64,000 nt of DNA, taken from the NCBI GenBank assembly GCA_018389105.1, contig JACATO010000047.1, forward strand, positions 248,001 to 312,000, read 5' to 3'. The stretch comes from Nautilus pompilius. Lineage: Eukaryota; Mollusca; Cephalopoda; Nautilida; Nautilidae. Position numbers and translations under genes: made by a program. Positions 1-12,452 of this stretch are shown piece by piece. Every line of letters starts with the position of its first letter. Position 1 is the first letter of the stretch. Below the pieces are notes generated by a model, which saw only the letters and a program-made list of their open reading frames with translations, made no database searches and had not been told where the DNA came from.

Positions 1-3000
1 TTGATATAAACGGATGATTGAAGAATTTGCTTGATGTAGTGTATTATAGTTAGATTTCTAAAAAGCTTTTAGTTTTTAATTAACGAAATCAGCCTTGATA
101 ATAAAAAAAAATATTACTATCACTGTTATTGTTATTATTCATTTGTTTATTCGCTGTCCGACGGCGTGACACCCTGTGGCCATTTCTCACCGACAGCCTC
201 AAGAACCAAGACGACCTGACCGACAGCTCCAGTCTTGTTCTGTCTATTCCGCACACCGGCAATCGTTAGCCGTGTGTTGTATACCCCTCCTAATCCTGCA
301 CTCACAAGTTATGATAGCTTGATTTACCGATTCATATTTTAAAATCAGGGCCATTACAATGCCCGCCTATAGCTTGTAGTAGGCAGCTTGAGTCGGTATA
401 GCCCGTTTTCCTGATACCCGTCGTCGTCGAAAACTTGTAACCAGTTTTCTTTCCGAAACGAAAAAAAAAAAACAAAAAACATAATAATAATAAATACAAG
501 AATCTCGTCTATGAGAAAAGAAAAGAAAATATTTTAAAATGATTTCTCTCTGAATAATAATAAAAAAAAGACGTTAAAAATAAAAAGAATATTTTTTTAT
601 ACTCAAGAAATATATTTTGTGTTTGTCATGGAGCCTTAAGTGGGAAGGAATCATAAAACTCTTCAGTCGCGGTCTCCTTATCTACAAATATGAACACTAT
701 CTGCAAAATGGCGATAGTAAAATAAGAAAGGTGACTTCAGATATAAGCTGTGTGTTCTTTTGTTCGTTATGAGTGCATTCCATTCCATAAAGTTCTTTTG
801 TTTTATTTTTAATGTTCGGCGTTTTAACACCCTGCCTTATATTCGAATTACACTACCACTCGAAAGTTTGCAAATAAAGACCGGGGAAACAACCAAGTTT
901 AAGATTTTCATTTGCTTTGTTTAGTTATTATGAGTGAATAAACTGATTACATTTAAGAACATTAAAAGTTATGCGCGTGTGGATATTGTTAATTTTAGCT
1001 CAAATATTTAATTTATCAAGTTGAGGCCTTCAGTCGATTAACTTATTTAAAGAACCACATCAGCTTGAAGTATTTAAAGGTGCAGAAATGTACTACCATA
1101 TTTGTTACATTGTTCATACACTTATGTTTATTTTATTCTTAGCAAGTTTGATAGAAAGTGAGCCGGATGCACCCTTTCCTTTAAATGTATCATCTCAAAA
1201 TTCAACTTTGTTGGAAGAGGAAACCTCGATCAATAGGTTACACCGTCTTTGGAGAATATTTCAACAGTAATATTTATGCTCCGTTTCTTCAATTCTCTAA
1301 ATACGAGTATATCTGAGGTCTATTGACGCCAGCAAGTATAAATCATCTTAATTTTTTTTTTTTTTTTAACTGTAGGAAATGATACACTGGTTCAAAAAAG
1401 CATTCACAAAGCCATCGTTAAACAAATCCACTGTAGCTTTAACCATAGCATCTTAAACTTCAATTTATCTGACAGCAGAACGTTTCCTCTTTACGAGTTG
1501 CGTACCCTGTCTGCAATTTTGGCTACCGAGAAAGACTTTTAGCTCTATTTGCACTCATTAATTGTGGCTTTTTACAGCTATGCTGCAATCTAATTCATTA
1601 GATCAAAGGCGTCATGTCGCCGTACAAAGAGAAAAGATCCAGTTTCTGTTTCCTTTTAGCTGCGCTGTGATTTACTTGGCTGTCAGCTGTCTCTTCGCAC
1701 TGTTTATTGCTTTAATATATTGGTCATATGTCTTCGATGTTAGTCTTCTGTAAAGTCCGTTTTTTTATCACAATTTGCTCTAGCGAGCATCCTTATTTGC
1801 ATTGTATACTCGATATTTTGTTGAATATACCAGCTCTTTTAGACATTTCTCAGTTATTTTTTCAGTCTGTGGAGTAAATATAACAGTCTGTTTCACGGCT
1901 GCTTTACAAACCCCTGACCATATTACAGCCATAATCACAATTTTTGCATAACCCTAGAATTGTCTAATTTTGTTTGACAAAGTCGAATTACACCCGCTGA
2001 ATTTGCATAATAATGTTACATTAATGCATAATTAACTTTGTAGTCTCACATATTTAAAAGGTAAATGACCAAATTGACAAATGCTACAATTTTAAATCTA
2101 ATATGCAAATGTGATTTCCAAGAAGACTTTATAAGTCACGTCAAGTGAGATTCATTTATAAGCATTCAAAAGCAGACATTTAGAATTCTCATGGTTGCAA
2201 TGTCAAGCTATATGAGAATTTTTAGAAGATAGATTTTGTTATTGTCATTTTTATGGTAGCACAAATTTTTTTCTTCCCGTGGCTGTAGATATCAGTTATT
2301 GCAGCCAACACATTATCTCCAGTTTCTCCATCTTCACTGTTTAATGAACAACCTAGAGTTAGGGGATTGGTCAATTCGTGCCCCTATCAGGTGATGCCAG
2401 GCTGGTGGGTGGAATGCATTACTTTTTAAAGTATTCCATGCGTTAAGGCTCAGCAGTTCTGAAAGCTAACGCTAATAATTTAGATGTATCCATGATTTAC
2501 GTCAAGTCAATCACTTTACATTGATTTTGTAATTATTTTGTAGACGTAATTCTTTTATTCATCTTATATAAACTATCAGAATTAAATGCAGAAACTGTCA
2601 ACTTCCCCAAATACCCAGAAAAATATGTTTATGCATCGGAATTGTTGAGCTGATTTTGTGTCCCGAATACATTAGATGGTTTTCTAATGACATTCTCGCT
2701 GGCGTGAGAGCGGACTTTAACTTAATCAATGGATTTATCAATAACAATTATTGCCGAAGCTAATTCGGGAAACCAAAAAATGGCAGACATATTTCGCTTC
2801 AAAATTAATCCGGTTAGAAAGTTTGGAATTCCTAAAGGTTTCGTTCCTGAAGCGCAGTCGCTACTCGGCCTTCCAGATCTGTCTGATTCGGATTGATTGA
2901 CTTTTATGTCGACGTACGGCCACCTGGGCGCGAACAGTGCCGTCGCATTCTGATGGGAGGAGAACTGCACAAGTCCCCAGTCAGTGTCGCTCCTTCATTT

Positions 3001-3190
3001 TGTATCGGTTTTCCGAATTGATCACTGTAATGGCGCGTGGCATTTCAGCAGGAGCTGCATTTTTAATCCAGTTTCTCATCAGCTGAGTTGTAATTCGATT
3101 GCCCGCTGGTATACAGTCTACGTGTGGGCTTGTATGCTGTGCGACAGAATCTATTCAGTAACAGCGATTGTATAAACATCTCAGTGATAT
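1..3190. other. AT-rich stretch with no recognised gene
   Basis: Mostly AT-rich unique-looking sequence with short A and T runs. A slightly GC-richer block at about 150-440 has no recognisable content. Open frames are short and share no visible family motifs. One small frame with a signal-peptide-like start is listed separately. I see no RNA gene or clear repeat unit here. Confidence 0.6.
1088..1270 (+). CDS. possible small secreted peptide ORF (unrecognised)
   Basis: A 60-codon frame begins with ATG after AGAA and ends in TAA. Residues 1-24 are hydrophobic (IVHTLMFILFLASLIES) and look like a signal peptide. The following 36 residues are polar, with two N-x-S/T sites (NVS, NST) and a basic/aromatic end (RLHRLWRIFQQ). 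That layout suits a short secreted peptide, but a chance frame of this length in AT-rich DNA is just as likely. No family is recognised and there is no supporting splice or promoter signal. Confidence 0.15.
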   Translation: MYYHICYIVHTLMFILFLASLIESEPDAPFPLNVSSQNSTLLEEETSINRLHRLWRIFQQ

Positions 3191-3194
3191 TTGA

Positions 3195-3470
3195 CTGTTA
3201 CCAATCTTCGCCATGGAAACAACCCTGGCAAGGAAATGTAGTGCCGCGACTATCCGCTAGAGAGCGTAGTCCATCCTGCAGCAGAGGGTGCCCGGGGCTT
3301 CTGACATTGGAAGAACGTTTTCATTTTTAAGATGTGGCAGGAAACCCACTCTACCGGATGATAGAGTAGAGCCTGAACAACAGACAATGCCAGTATAGGT
3401 AGGCTGATCGGAAATCGAACTGTGTCCCTCAGCCTTATCCGCACAGCAGTACAACACTGGCCACACCCTG
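3195..3470 (-). mobile_element. tRNA-derived SINE, copy 1
   Basis: On the minus strand this reads as a tRNA-like head followed by a shared tail. A box-B-like AGTTCGATTT lies at 3412-3421 (complement). It is followed by a GTGGGTTTCCTGCCACATCT block and then a distal part with CTCTCTAGCGGATAG. The same order of blocks occurs in the minus-strand copy at 58.5-58.8 kb, including the distal part, so the two are clearly related. This copy keeps several CpG dinucleotides that the other has lost. A SINE is transcribed by RNA polymerase III from its internal promoter and is mobilised by LINE enzymes. Confidence 0.6.
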
Positions 3471-3604
3471 CGTTTGTTTCTTGTTGCTTCCAGAACTTCA
3501 ATTTTCAAATTAAAATATCTTTTTTTTTTCTCAAAAAATAAACGTTTTTTGTTTGTTTTTTTTTTCCAGGCAGTTCGGTGAAGAGGCAAGATCGGAACAA
3601 TCGC

Positions 3605-3614
3605 AGAGAGAGAA

Positions 3615-3653
<39 letters not shown>

Positions 3654-3709
3654 AGGAGAGAGGAGGAGAGAGAGAGAGAGAGATGGAGAGAGAGAGGAGA
3701 GATGAGAGA

Positions 3710-3748
<39 letters not shown>

Positions 3749-3768
3749 AGAGACTGAGAGAGACAGAG

Positions 3769-3806
<38 letters not shown>

Positions 3807-3957
3807 ATGGAGAGAGAGAGAGCGAGAGAGAGAGAGAGAGATGGAGCGAGAGAGACTGAGAGAGACAGAGAGAGAGCGAGAGCGAGGAGAGAGAGAGAGC
3901 GGAGGAGAGAGAGAGGAGAGAGAGAGAGAGATGGAGATAGAGAGAGGACTGAGAGAG

Positions 3958-4027
<70 letters not shown>
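3605..4027. repeat. (GA)n purine-only microsatellite, ~420 bp
   Basis: An almost uninterrupted A/G tract of GAGA with occasional GGAG, GATGGAG and GACTGAG variants, ending in a pure (GA)n run of about 65 bp at 3962-4026. Its complement generates long Ser/Leu-rich frames that are artefacts. A mirror-symmetric purine tract of this length can form triplex (H-) DNA; that is known for such tracts and is not shown here. Confidence 0.95.
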
Positions 4028-4857
<830 letters not shown>

Positions 4858-4984
4858 GTGAGCCGATATAATTATAGTATCAGTAAAATTTCTAAGAAAA
4901 ACTTACTTCTGTATGAAACAAATATCACGTTTGACTGCTGCAACTAGAAAATCTTTAATTTTTTTTAGTTTTTCCCATGGAAGT

Positions 4985-5115
4985 TAGCGATAGGCGGGTT
5001 AGGGAGTTGCCCAAACAGAGCCGGTTAGCCAAAAAAAGAGGAGTCGAACCGGGGGCCCCCCGACTTCGGTAGGCCGGTCCGCCGAGCACCGTCGTCTAGG
5101 CAAGGAAGTATCCAC
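4985..5115 (-). mobile_element. possible tRNA-like SINE head
   Basis: The complement of 5041-5050 is GGTTCGACTC, a perfect match to the RNA polymerase III box B. It sits in a GC-rich segment, unusual for the surroundings, that could fold like a tRNA T-arm. A box A is only weakly visible (TGCTCGGCGGACC) and the downstream tail does not match the other SINEs in this window. It may be a different SINE family or a decayed tRNA pseudogene. Confidence 0.3.
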
Positions 5116-5349
5116 CGGAGAAAAGCTAAGAAAACCAGATTTCCAAGAGTACGATCTCACAGCTAGTAGGGAAATTTTATAATGAAACCATGACTAAAAA
5201 TATTCTATTCTGTTGGAGAAAGAAAGGTGTATGTGGATGTGGGCGAAGATATCTGAAGTTAATAAGTCTAGACTCTAGAGGATAGGGAAATGGCAGACAA
5301 AATCACACGTACATACGAACTGTGAGAGCACGAATAAGGAAGTTAGTCC

Positions 5350-5830
5350 TTTGTTATTGAAAGAATCTTAGGAAAGCAAGAATTCGGTGGGATGGTAGCG
5401 GTAGGAATTCCGTTGTTAAGACATGAAAAGAAGACAAAGAAATGGAGATGGGCAAAAAACCACGAGAAGTGGAGCCCAGAAGAATGGAAACATCCCAGTG
5501 TTTATAGAAGAGCTAGCTTCTGGGTTATTTAGATGCAAGAAGAGACAGTTTGCTTACAATGAATTAGCGAAAGATACATAAACCAGTGTGTAACAAGGAC
5601 AGTGAACCAAAGAGAAGATGCAGTTGGCAGAACTAGTTAAAATTTATGTCGGAGTTATAAGCAAATTTATATCCATCATGCCATACTTAGTGGATGTAGT
5701 ATATAATTTGTCCAGGTTTTACATTTTAGGACAAAAACGATCGTAAGCATATATGCAAATTGGGAGTCTGAGAAAACCAAAAGAATCCTCAAACGGCTGT
5801 CTGGGTCATCAGAGATTCGTGCTATAATAG
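5350..5830 (+). pseudogene. Tc1/mariner-like transposase relic
   Basis: Conceptual translation over several frames recovers a Tc1-type transposase in the right order. A WRWAKNHEKWSPEEWKH block at about 5,440-5,490 matches the 'W/F-A-K-x-H-x-x-W-x-x-E-x-W' signature before the first catalytic aspartate. YKQIYIHHAILSG at about 5,655-5,695 matches the 'YxxILxxHAIPSG' block. An ESEKTKRILKRL block at about 5,765-5,800 matches the region before the third catalytic acid. The first (WSDES) and second (DNDPKH) catalytic blocks are destroyed and there are several stops and frameshifts. The family catalyses cut-and-paste transposition at TA sites; this copy cannot. Confidence 0.75.
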
Positions 5831-5835
5831 AACTA

Positions 5836-6173
5836 CAGCCATGAACAAAAGTTTTGCATCATCTTAGAAAGAACAACAACAAAATCTATCCTCATACTAT
5901 TCTCGTTCAGCTTGAAACAATACCTATAAATTTTAAATGTTTGCTTTTAAATATTTCTAACTGAATCAGTCCTGCCGTCATGAAGAACTTTTACACGTGT
6001 TAGATTTCAAAGTGTCACTGCTGCCAATTTTGGTTATTTTACCATTAAATATGTGAAAAACTACAAACGTTATGTTAACATAGCATTATTATGAAAATTC
6101 AGTAAATTTAATTTGAATTTATTAAACAAAATTAGACATTTCCTGAGTGATGTAAAACTTTTGGTCAGTGCTG
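5836..6173. mobile_element. Tc1-like MITE with terminal inverted repeats
   Basis: The left end, after TA at 5834-5835, reads CAGCCATGAACAAAAGTTTT. The right end (about 6,150-6,173) in complement reads CAGCACTGACCAAAAGTTTT, an inverted repeat of about 20 bp with 3 mismatches that continues with GCATCA/ACATCA. The interior of about 280 bp has no coding content. The left flank is TA and the right flank CA, so the TA duplication is probably decayed. It directly follows the Tc1 transposase relic and may be a deletion derivative of a related element. Confidence 0.6.
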
Positions 6174-9100
6174 CATATAAACTCTCAAAAGTTTTGGAAT
6201 TCTTTCGGCTACCTGAGTTCATAAGGCGGGTGGAACTCAGTTTCTCGTTATCTGATCGAAAGTTGATTGTTTATAGAATGCAATGCAGATATGATTAATC
6301 TACGGAACCGCCATGTGATTTTGTTTAAATTCTATGATAACCATATATGGAATAATTGTTAAAATGGCTTGTTTCGAAGTGGATTTCTACATGTCGTTTT
6401 ACATATTGTTTAGTAGCTTTTATTTAGAATAATTCTATAGGGTTATTTTAAGTAAACACCATCAATTTAACGGAAAGTTGACCCCTCTTAAGAAATCTGG
6501 TGTATAAAGTTCAGCTTTAATTAACAGTTTAGCGCTGGCATTACTGGCTCAGAAATTCCCAGAAATTATCTAAAAGGAAATGAATAATAGAATTTTAAAT
6601 GCATTACAGAAACTGTCATCGAAAATACAAATGGCTAACTTTTTCAGAAATTCCTGCAAATACTAAACATTTATTTCGTTTCCTTTCCAAAGCAGAGCCG
6701 ACTTTTTAAGTTTGAATTTCGTTTTTCCTCCGTGACGAACTACAGTACGGATAATAATTCTAGATCTGCCAAAGTTCTATTGAACTGTAGGATAGAATTA
6801 GAATTTGCCGATACTTCACAGACGATTAAAAACAGCGTGCAACTTTGCAAGTAGGATCTAAGCTTCTCCAAAAGGGATGAGGAAGGGAGACCCTCCGTGA
6901 GTCTTCCCGGACTCTATAGGAAAAGATCGCAAAGGAAGACTACGACGCGTTTTTGGTTGTTTGGTGTCTGTTTTGACGCCATCTGTTGGTCCTTCTGATA
7001 AGACCTCTCTCAGGTAAACTACTTCCGATACATGTATTACCGGTGACGTAATCGCCCGCTTACAACCCGGACAACACAAACATTTACGTTAGGATACTGA
7101 AGAGCTGAAGCCGAACAGGATGTAGATGATCTACAAAAAAATTTTAAAAAAACAACAATAAAAATTAGGAAGAAAAGGAAAGTAGAAAAATCCATTTCGT
7201 CGTTTAAATTTTCAGGCGCTTTTAGCAGGAATTAGGAAATATGCTTAGATCAAAGAAAATTCCAACTTTGATCTAAAATGTTCTGGCGTTAAAAGAGACT
7301 GTGGAAAAATAGAATAACCAATGAACTCTGGTCTCTCATATTCTGTAAACGTATTTTTCAAAAAACAAAAATTTGACTATCAAAAGAAGAAAAACGAACA
7401 AAAAAGATGTAAGCAAATAAGAAAAATGCTTAAGAAAACTCTTAGTTCAATGGTGGTTTCTTACCTGCCTGATTGCTTTTTTTTTCTAATTTAATGTAGA
7501 ATTGATTTTATTTTCGAAGCGGTAAAATGTGCAGCCATCTATCTGTTCTTATGTATTATTATGGGTCAACTTTAGATTTATGATAAATGTCTTACTTCCA
7601 ACGTCTCACGAAATCCGTGAGCTGCCAGTGTAGAAAAGAAAGACGTTGAAAAATATTTTCATTTTTAGAAAAAGACAGAGTCTCCCCCCCAAAGAAGAAA
7701 TATCTTCCCTGTTCTTCCGGTCGGTATCATTCAGCACAGGTGGAGCCTTGTGGGCTGTGACGTATACAGCACCTTTCTTGTCAAGATAAATATTTGTAAA
7801 AACAAATTAGTGTCTTTCCAACCCACACGTTTTACATTACAGGTATGTTCACTAAATATACGAACTGGTGCCTTTAAGGTGGGCCAAGTAAAAATGGTAT
7901 GGCGCGCAAAGAGTTAAAAAAAGCAAAGTTAAACCAATTCCCTTAGTCTCTCTGTCATTTCTTCGTTAAAATCTAATCTATGTTTCTGTTGTTGTTGCTG
8001 TTTTATTGTACAGAGTTTATCATCATCAGTTTGACTTTAGTTGAGTCTGTTTCTCGATTTGAAGATTTTTTGATTTTCTTTTTGCTTTTATTGGTGCCAA
8101 ATTTTCGGCTACATTATCTGCAAGAATTCAAAAGGAGACGGAGCTTTAGTGAGGTGCTAAGGAAAACATAACCAGCCAAGTGTCAGCTTATAGATACAAG
8201 ATTAAATTGCTAATACTTACTTTATTTGTGTATTCGTGTTAGCTTCCTTGTGGGTATTGTCTATATACATAGATTCAAGAGAATGGGAGAGAACGAAACA
8301 GTAAAAATATTGCAAATAAAAGAGGAAAAAACTAAAGCCGATGTCACATTGAAAATTATAAATTACGGTAATGAAGTTAAGGCAGTGCATTTCAACTCAT
8401 CTCAACAATTCTGAACGGGGATGAAGTTTGGTATTACGAGCGCCAAAAAAAAGGACTGGAAGTTTGCCTTATGTTCTTTAAACCAACCACAAAAGACACA
8501 ATTTACAATGGCGGTCGTTGCTTTGCAAGTTGTCATCACCCTCGAATTTGAATTTCAGCGTAATGAGTTTCATTAGTCTACAATGATCTTTAGATATTCA
8601 CATGATGTAATGTAACCTTTAAAAGAGACTACAATTCACCATGCGGCACGACATTGTACTCCAAATTATCGCCCGCATCCAGCAGCTTGCAAACTTGACA
8701 ATGCAGCAAGACTCTATACCTTAGAAGCTTTTCGCCATACGTTCATTCATTTACCTGCTGAATCACGCTTTAGCCTGTTTTCTGTCTGATCGGATGACAC
8801 ACTTCAGCTTCCATAGTCTATACACCACCGAAGACGTCTCTCTGTTAGCGGGCTAGGGAAACAGATACCCTACACGCTGTTCTTAATGGAACCAGTTGGT
8901 TCATTTATTACTTCAAATGTTGTTCCGTTGAATGTCCGTTTGTCCAAACAATTGCTGTTAATTTCTGCCTACTGCTTTCTTCTAGCAGTTTTTCCTGTCG
9001 AAACACGTCTGCCACAGTTTCATTTGTGCTGTGTATCCTTTAAGCTCAGTGGTGGCTGTGTTCTTCCGTTGTCTTCGCAATGGGGAACCCCGCCGACTTC

Positions 9101-11430
9101 TCTTGTTTTCATCATTGTGCTATCAGACATATCAAATTCGTGCATTAACAAAGTTTGTAAAATCTTAGCTTTTTAAAAATTCTTTTACCAGATTCCGCCC
9201 CTATCAATTTCTGTCCGTATCTTTCCAGAGTAGCAGAGCAGAGTTTTCTTTTCCCAAGATTTATCAGCCCTTTATTACCAACACTGCTAATTTCGGGAGT
9301 TTCACTTTCCTTGGGGAAAGAATGCTCAGATGTAATCTTTAAAAATAATGTGGATAATATATAAAGGGAAAACCCCAAGTAAATCCAAAATAACTGGGAA
9401 ATCGCTAGAAGTTTCAATAACAGGCTGCTTATTTCGAAGCGTTTTTTCATGTTTTGAGTGATAAATTAGCCTATGATTTTTGCTCAGTGTTACGTTAATT
9501 ATTTTTCTATCTAATTATTTTATTTTTGATATTCAGAGTCAGGGAGAAGAAAGAAAGCAAGATGTTAGAAACGACAAACAAACTCGCATCTGTATCGGTT
9601 TAATTTCATTATGGAAGTCGCGTAAATTGGCCAGGCTTGGAGAGTTCTCTCGCTAACGCCTACGAAAGTGCGCGGTCAGGTTCGCTAACTCAAGCTCCTT
9701 GACTCGGAAAGAAACCTTTTCGCCGGATGTTCATCAACAGCACCATCTAAGTTACTAAAAACGGCTGACGTAAATTCTCTGAAACAGCTCTTTTTTTTTT
9801 CTAAGGAGAAAGAAATGTGGCACTGCTGGTAATCATGACCAAATTGAAATTAGATAGCATAAAGAAGACAAAAATAAAAGGACAGATCCGGAAGACATGG
9901 GCTAAGCCGGATCGCGGATACTTAGTAGACCATCTCGTGCGGGCTGCCTAACAACGGAAAATAAAGACATCTTACTTTCCATTCCTGTTGCTTTCATCTT
10001 CTGCTTTCTGAAGACATTCCACATTCTTTAGCGCCGGTAAACTACTTAGATTCGTCTGCTATGTACGATTTGGATGGTTTCGATCCGCTGCAGTGAAGCT
10101 GTGCACCAATCGTAAACTAATTAAGTTGAATAAGCCTGGTAACATTCTTCCTGCAATTTTTTTTACAGTGTGGGAATAACGACTTTAATTGACAGTTTTG
10201 TAGTTAACATTTTTAATTACCACCTTAATCACAGACACTTGCTGACGTCAATCATAGCTGTCTAATGACCTGTATAGCAACTACGTTGCTTACTTAAGCT
10301 TACTTGCTAATTAGTTTTTCTCATATAATGTTTTTATTAGGATTATCTATTCTTTTTTTTAAAAAAAAAAATCTATATTAGTAAATGTCGAAAGATTCGC
10401 ACTTTTTATGGATGATTCTTAATTTCGTACATTTTTTTTTTACAAATTTAACGTTTAAAATCATCTTAAATCATGTTATTTATATATAATTTTATATAAA
10501 GCAGATCGATTTTATTTACAACCTTTCTATGCAGTAAATCTCGTTTTTCTGAAATTTTCGTTCAGAAAAGGTATAATCCGGACTAGATATCAGGAAAATG
10601 AGAGACCGTGGTAACGATGCCAAATTCCACATCTAACTTTCCTAAATGATGAAATTCAAGTTGGTTTCTAAAAAAAAAACAACAAAGAAGCAAACGGAAA
10701 CTAATGCTTTGCTATCGCATACAAACAGAACCATTAATAACTGAAAACAACTCTGTTGGCGCAGTAAATGTCGAATACGAAAGTTAGTTAAGGCAACAAC
10801 GTATATCCTTGCTTCCACGTGTATTTTGTTAAAGCCCAATATTTAAAACAGCTGCGCATTTTTCAAAATTTCGCCGAACGCTCACGCGGAAAGTTTTGCA
10901 CGTGACACGTGATCAGCGTAAAAGCCACCAGCGATGATCCTCGGTGTAAGCAAAAGAATTCCCGAGATGATTTCTTAAAAAGTAAAGATATAGTAATTTT
11001 AGACTTTAATCGTGCAAACTTAGAGGGTATTGACGAATCAGGATATGAATGTATTCTTTGATTTGGTTAATACGAGAATTTAGGAATTTGTTAGAATTTG
11101 TTCAGAGTTTAAAAACAACAAATAAGCAACACAAATTTAGAATGGAATTCACCCTGAGCAGACAAAACCATCAGCAGACGATTTCTGTTGTTTTATTAAT
11201 GATAAAATCACTTCCATTTCAGACTAATGAATATTTGAATTTTAGTGGTATTCGGTTGCTTTTGGCTGGCATAAACAGTGATATAGCATTCATTTGCGCA
11301 AAATAATTCGTTTTTTTTTTATCTAGAATTCTGGACGCCCCTTTTTGTTTTGACGATTTCGCTCTTTGTTCCTCGCTTTACTTTAAATGTCAGCTACTTC
11401 CTTCTCGATCTTTTGCTGCTGGCTGCATTT
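6174..11430. other. AT-rich stretch with no recognised gene
   Basis: About 5.2 kb without a supported gene. Frames of 60-101 codons occur on both strands (for example at 8,886-9,176 plus and 9,145-9,450 minus), but they overlap one another and show no family motif. A short perfect inverted repeat at 7,245-7,276 is listed separately. A lone TGACGTCA palindrome lies at 10,243-10,250. Confidence 0.6.
7245..7276. repeat. perfect 11-bp inverted repeat (hairpin)
   Basis: TTAGATCAAAG at 7245-7255 and its exact complement CTTTGATCTAA at 7266-7276, separated by 10 bases. No poly-T follows and there is no gene next to it, so it is not a recognisable terminator. It may be a chance hairpin or the remains of a small foldback element. 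Confidence 0.6.
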
Positions 11431-11439
11431 TAACCGCCA

Positions 11440-12150
11440 ATTCACTTAACTCCGGTCCTGATTCTATCATGAAATGGGACTCAGATTACGTTGTATCATT
11501 TAATCATTCCAAAACACAGCCCCAACTGATTTACTATGAAAACCCCAATGTTAATGCTTTCCGTGTCCGGCGCAGAATTTTGTCAAACTTTATCATAATT
11601 TTAGGACTTCCACTGGAAACCCCTATCGTAACTATAGCAACAACAACAAAAACTAAGATATCTTCCAAGAAACTAGGGTTTCTTTTTCGAGCCAGAAAAC
11701 ACTTCACAGCCCTTTAACTACTCGCTCTTTACACCACAAGTTTGTCCAATGTTGGAATGTTGGTTTTACATTTTTGGTAGTGTTTCCTTCATCTGTCCCT
11801 AGTATTCTTGACTGAGTCCAATCCAGGGCTGCCTGGAAGGTGGCAGATAATTCGCTTACCGACATGCTCCAGTCCCTGGCATTCCACAGTCTGGCTTCGT
11901 TTTTACTACTATTATCATTGGTATCAAGGCCGTTTGCTCTACGACGCTAACAGCTACGGATCCTCCACCCATGACTTATGCTCGTTCCGTTCGTTTGATT
12001 CAGCCAGTCATCCATATTGCGTCTCCCTTCAGACCTTCAAGACTAAGAAGTACGCATCTTTCTTTTCTCTGTATCCTTGTGCCCCGGAATCAACTTCCTG
12101 CCTCTGTTCTTCTTTCCACCTACAAACTTCAGCGGTCCAGAACCCCGACT
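11440..12150 (+). pseudogene. non-LTR retrotransposon (LINE) reverse-transcriptase relic, C-terminal part
   Basis: Three plus-strand frames together give the C-terminal half of a Jockey/I-type LINE reverse transcriptase. WDSDYVVSFNHSKTQ at about 11,475-11,520 matches the 'W...N...FN..KTQ' block after the catalytic YADD. SSKKLGFLFRARKHF at about 11,660-11,705 matches the conserved 'KLGFLxRARxYF' block. LTDMLQSLAFHSLASF at about 11,850-11,900 matches 'LT..L.SL.HRR.VASL'. The terminal 'LPASV...YKLQR' block lies at about 12,085-12,135. Frame changes and missing catalytic parts make it dead. The encoded enzyme copied element RNA into DNA at a nicked target. It ends right at the left end of the DNA transposon at 12,156. 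Confidence 0.8.
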
Positions 12151-12155
12151 AATAA

Positions 12156-12168
12156 CACTGATCAACAA
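12156..12168 (+). repeat. left terminal inverted repeat of the 12.2-kb transposon
   Basis: CACTGATCAACAA, directly preceded by TAA. It pairs with 13516-13528 with a single mismatch; similarity is lost further inward. Confidence 0.6.
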
Positions 12169-12452
12169 AATTAAATGTATTATACTCATTATGAATGCAA
12201 ACCATCTTTTTTAGACTAATTTTTCATGCTGATTTCAAAATTTCACTCCATTTGTATGCAGCACGTATCAGTTTTTCAGTAGATACATGCAAATATTTAC
12301 ATATTTGTATATATGAAATCATTAATGTAATAAATAAGGACATATTATTTTTAGAAAGTAAATGAGTTTATTGAGTTAAAAATCATCACTATCATTCTAC
12401 AAAGAGTGAATACAATGGGTCAGACAAAACAGACAAAGTTAGAACAACAGAG

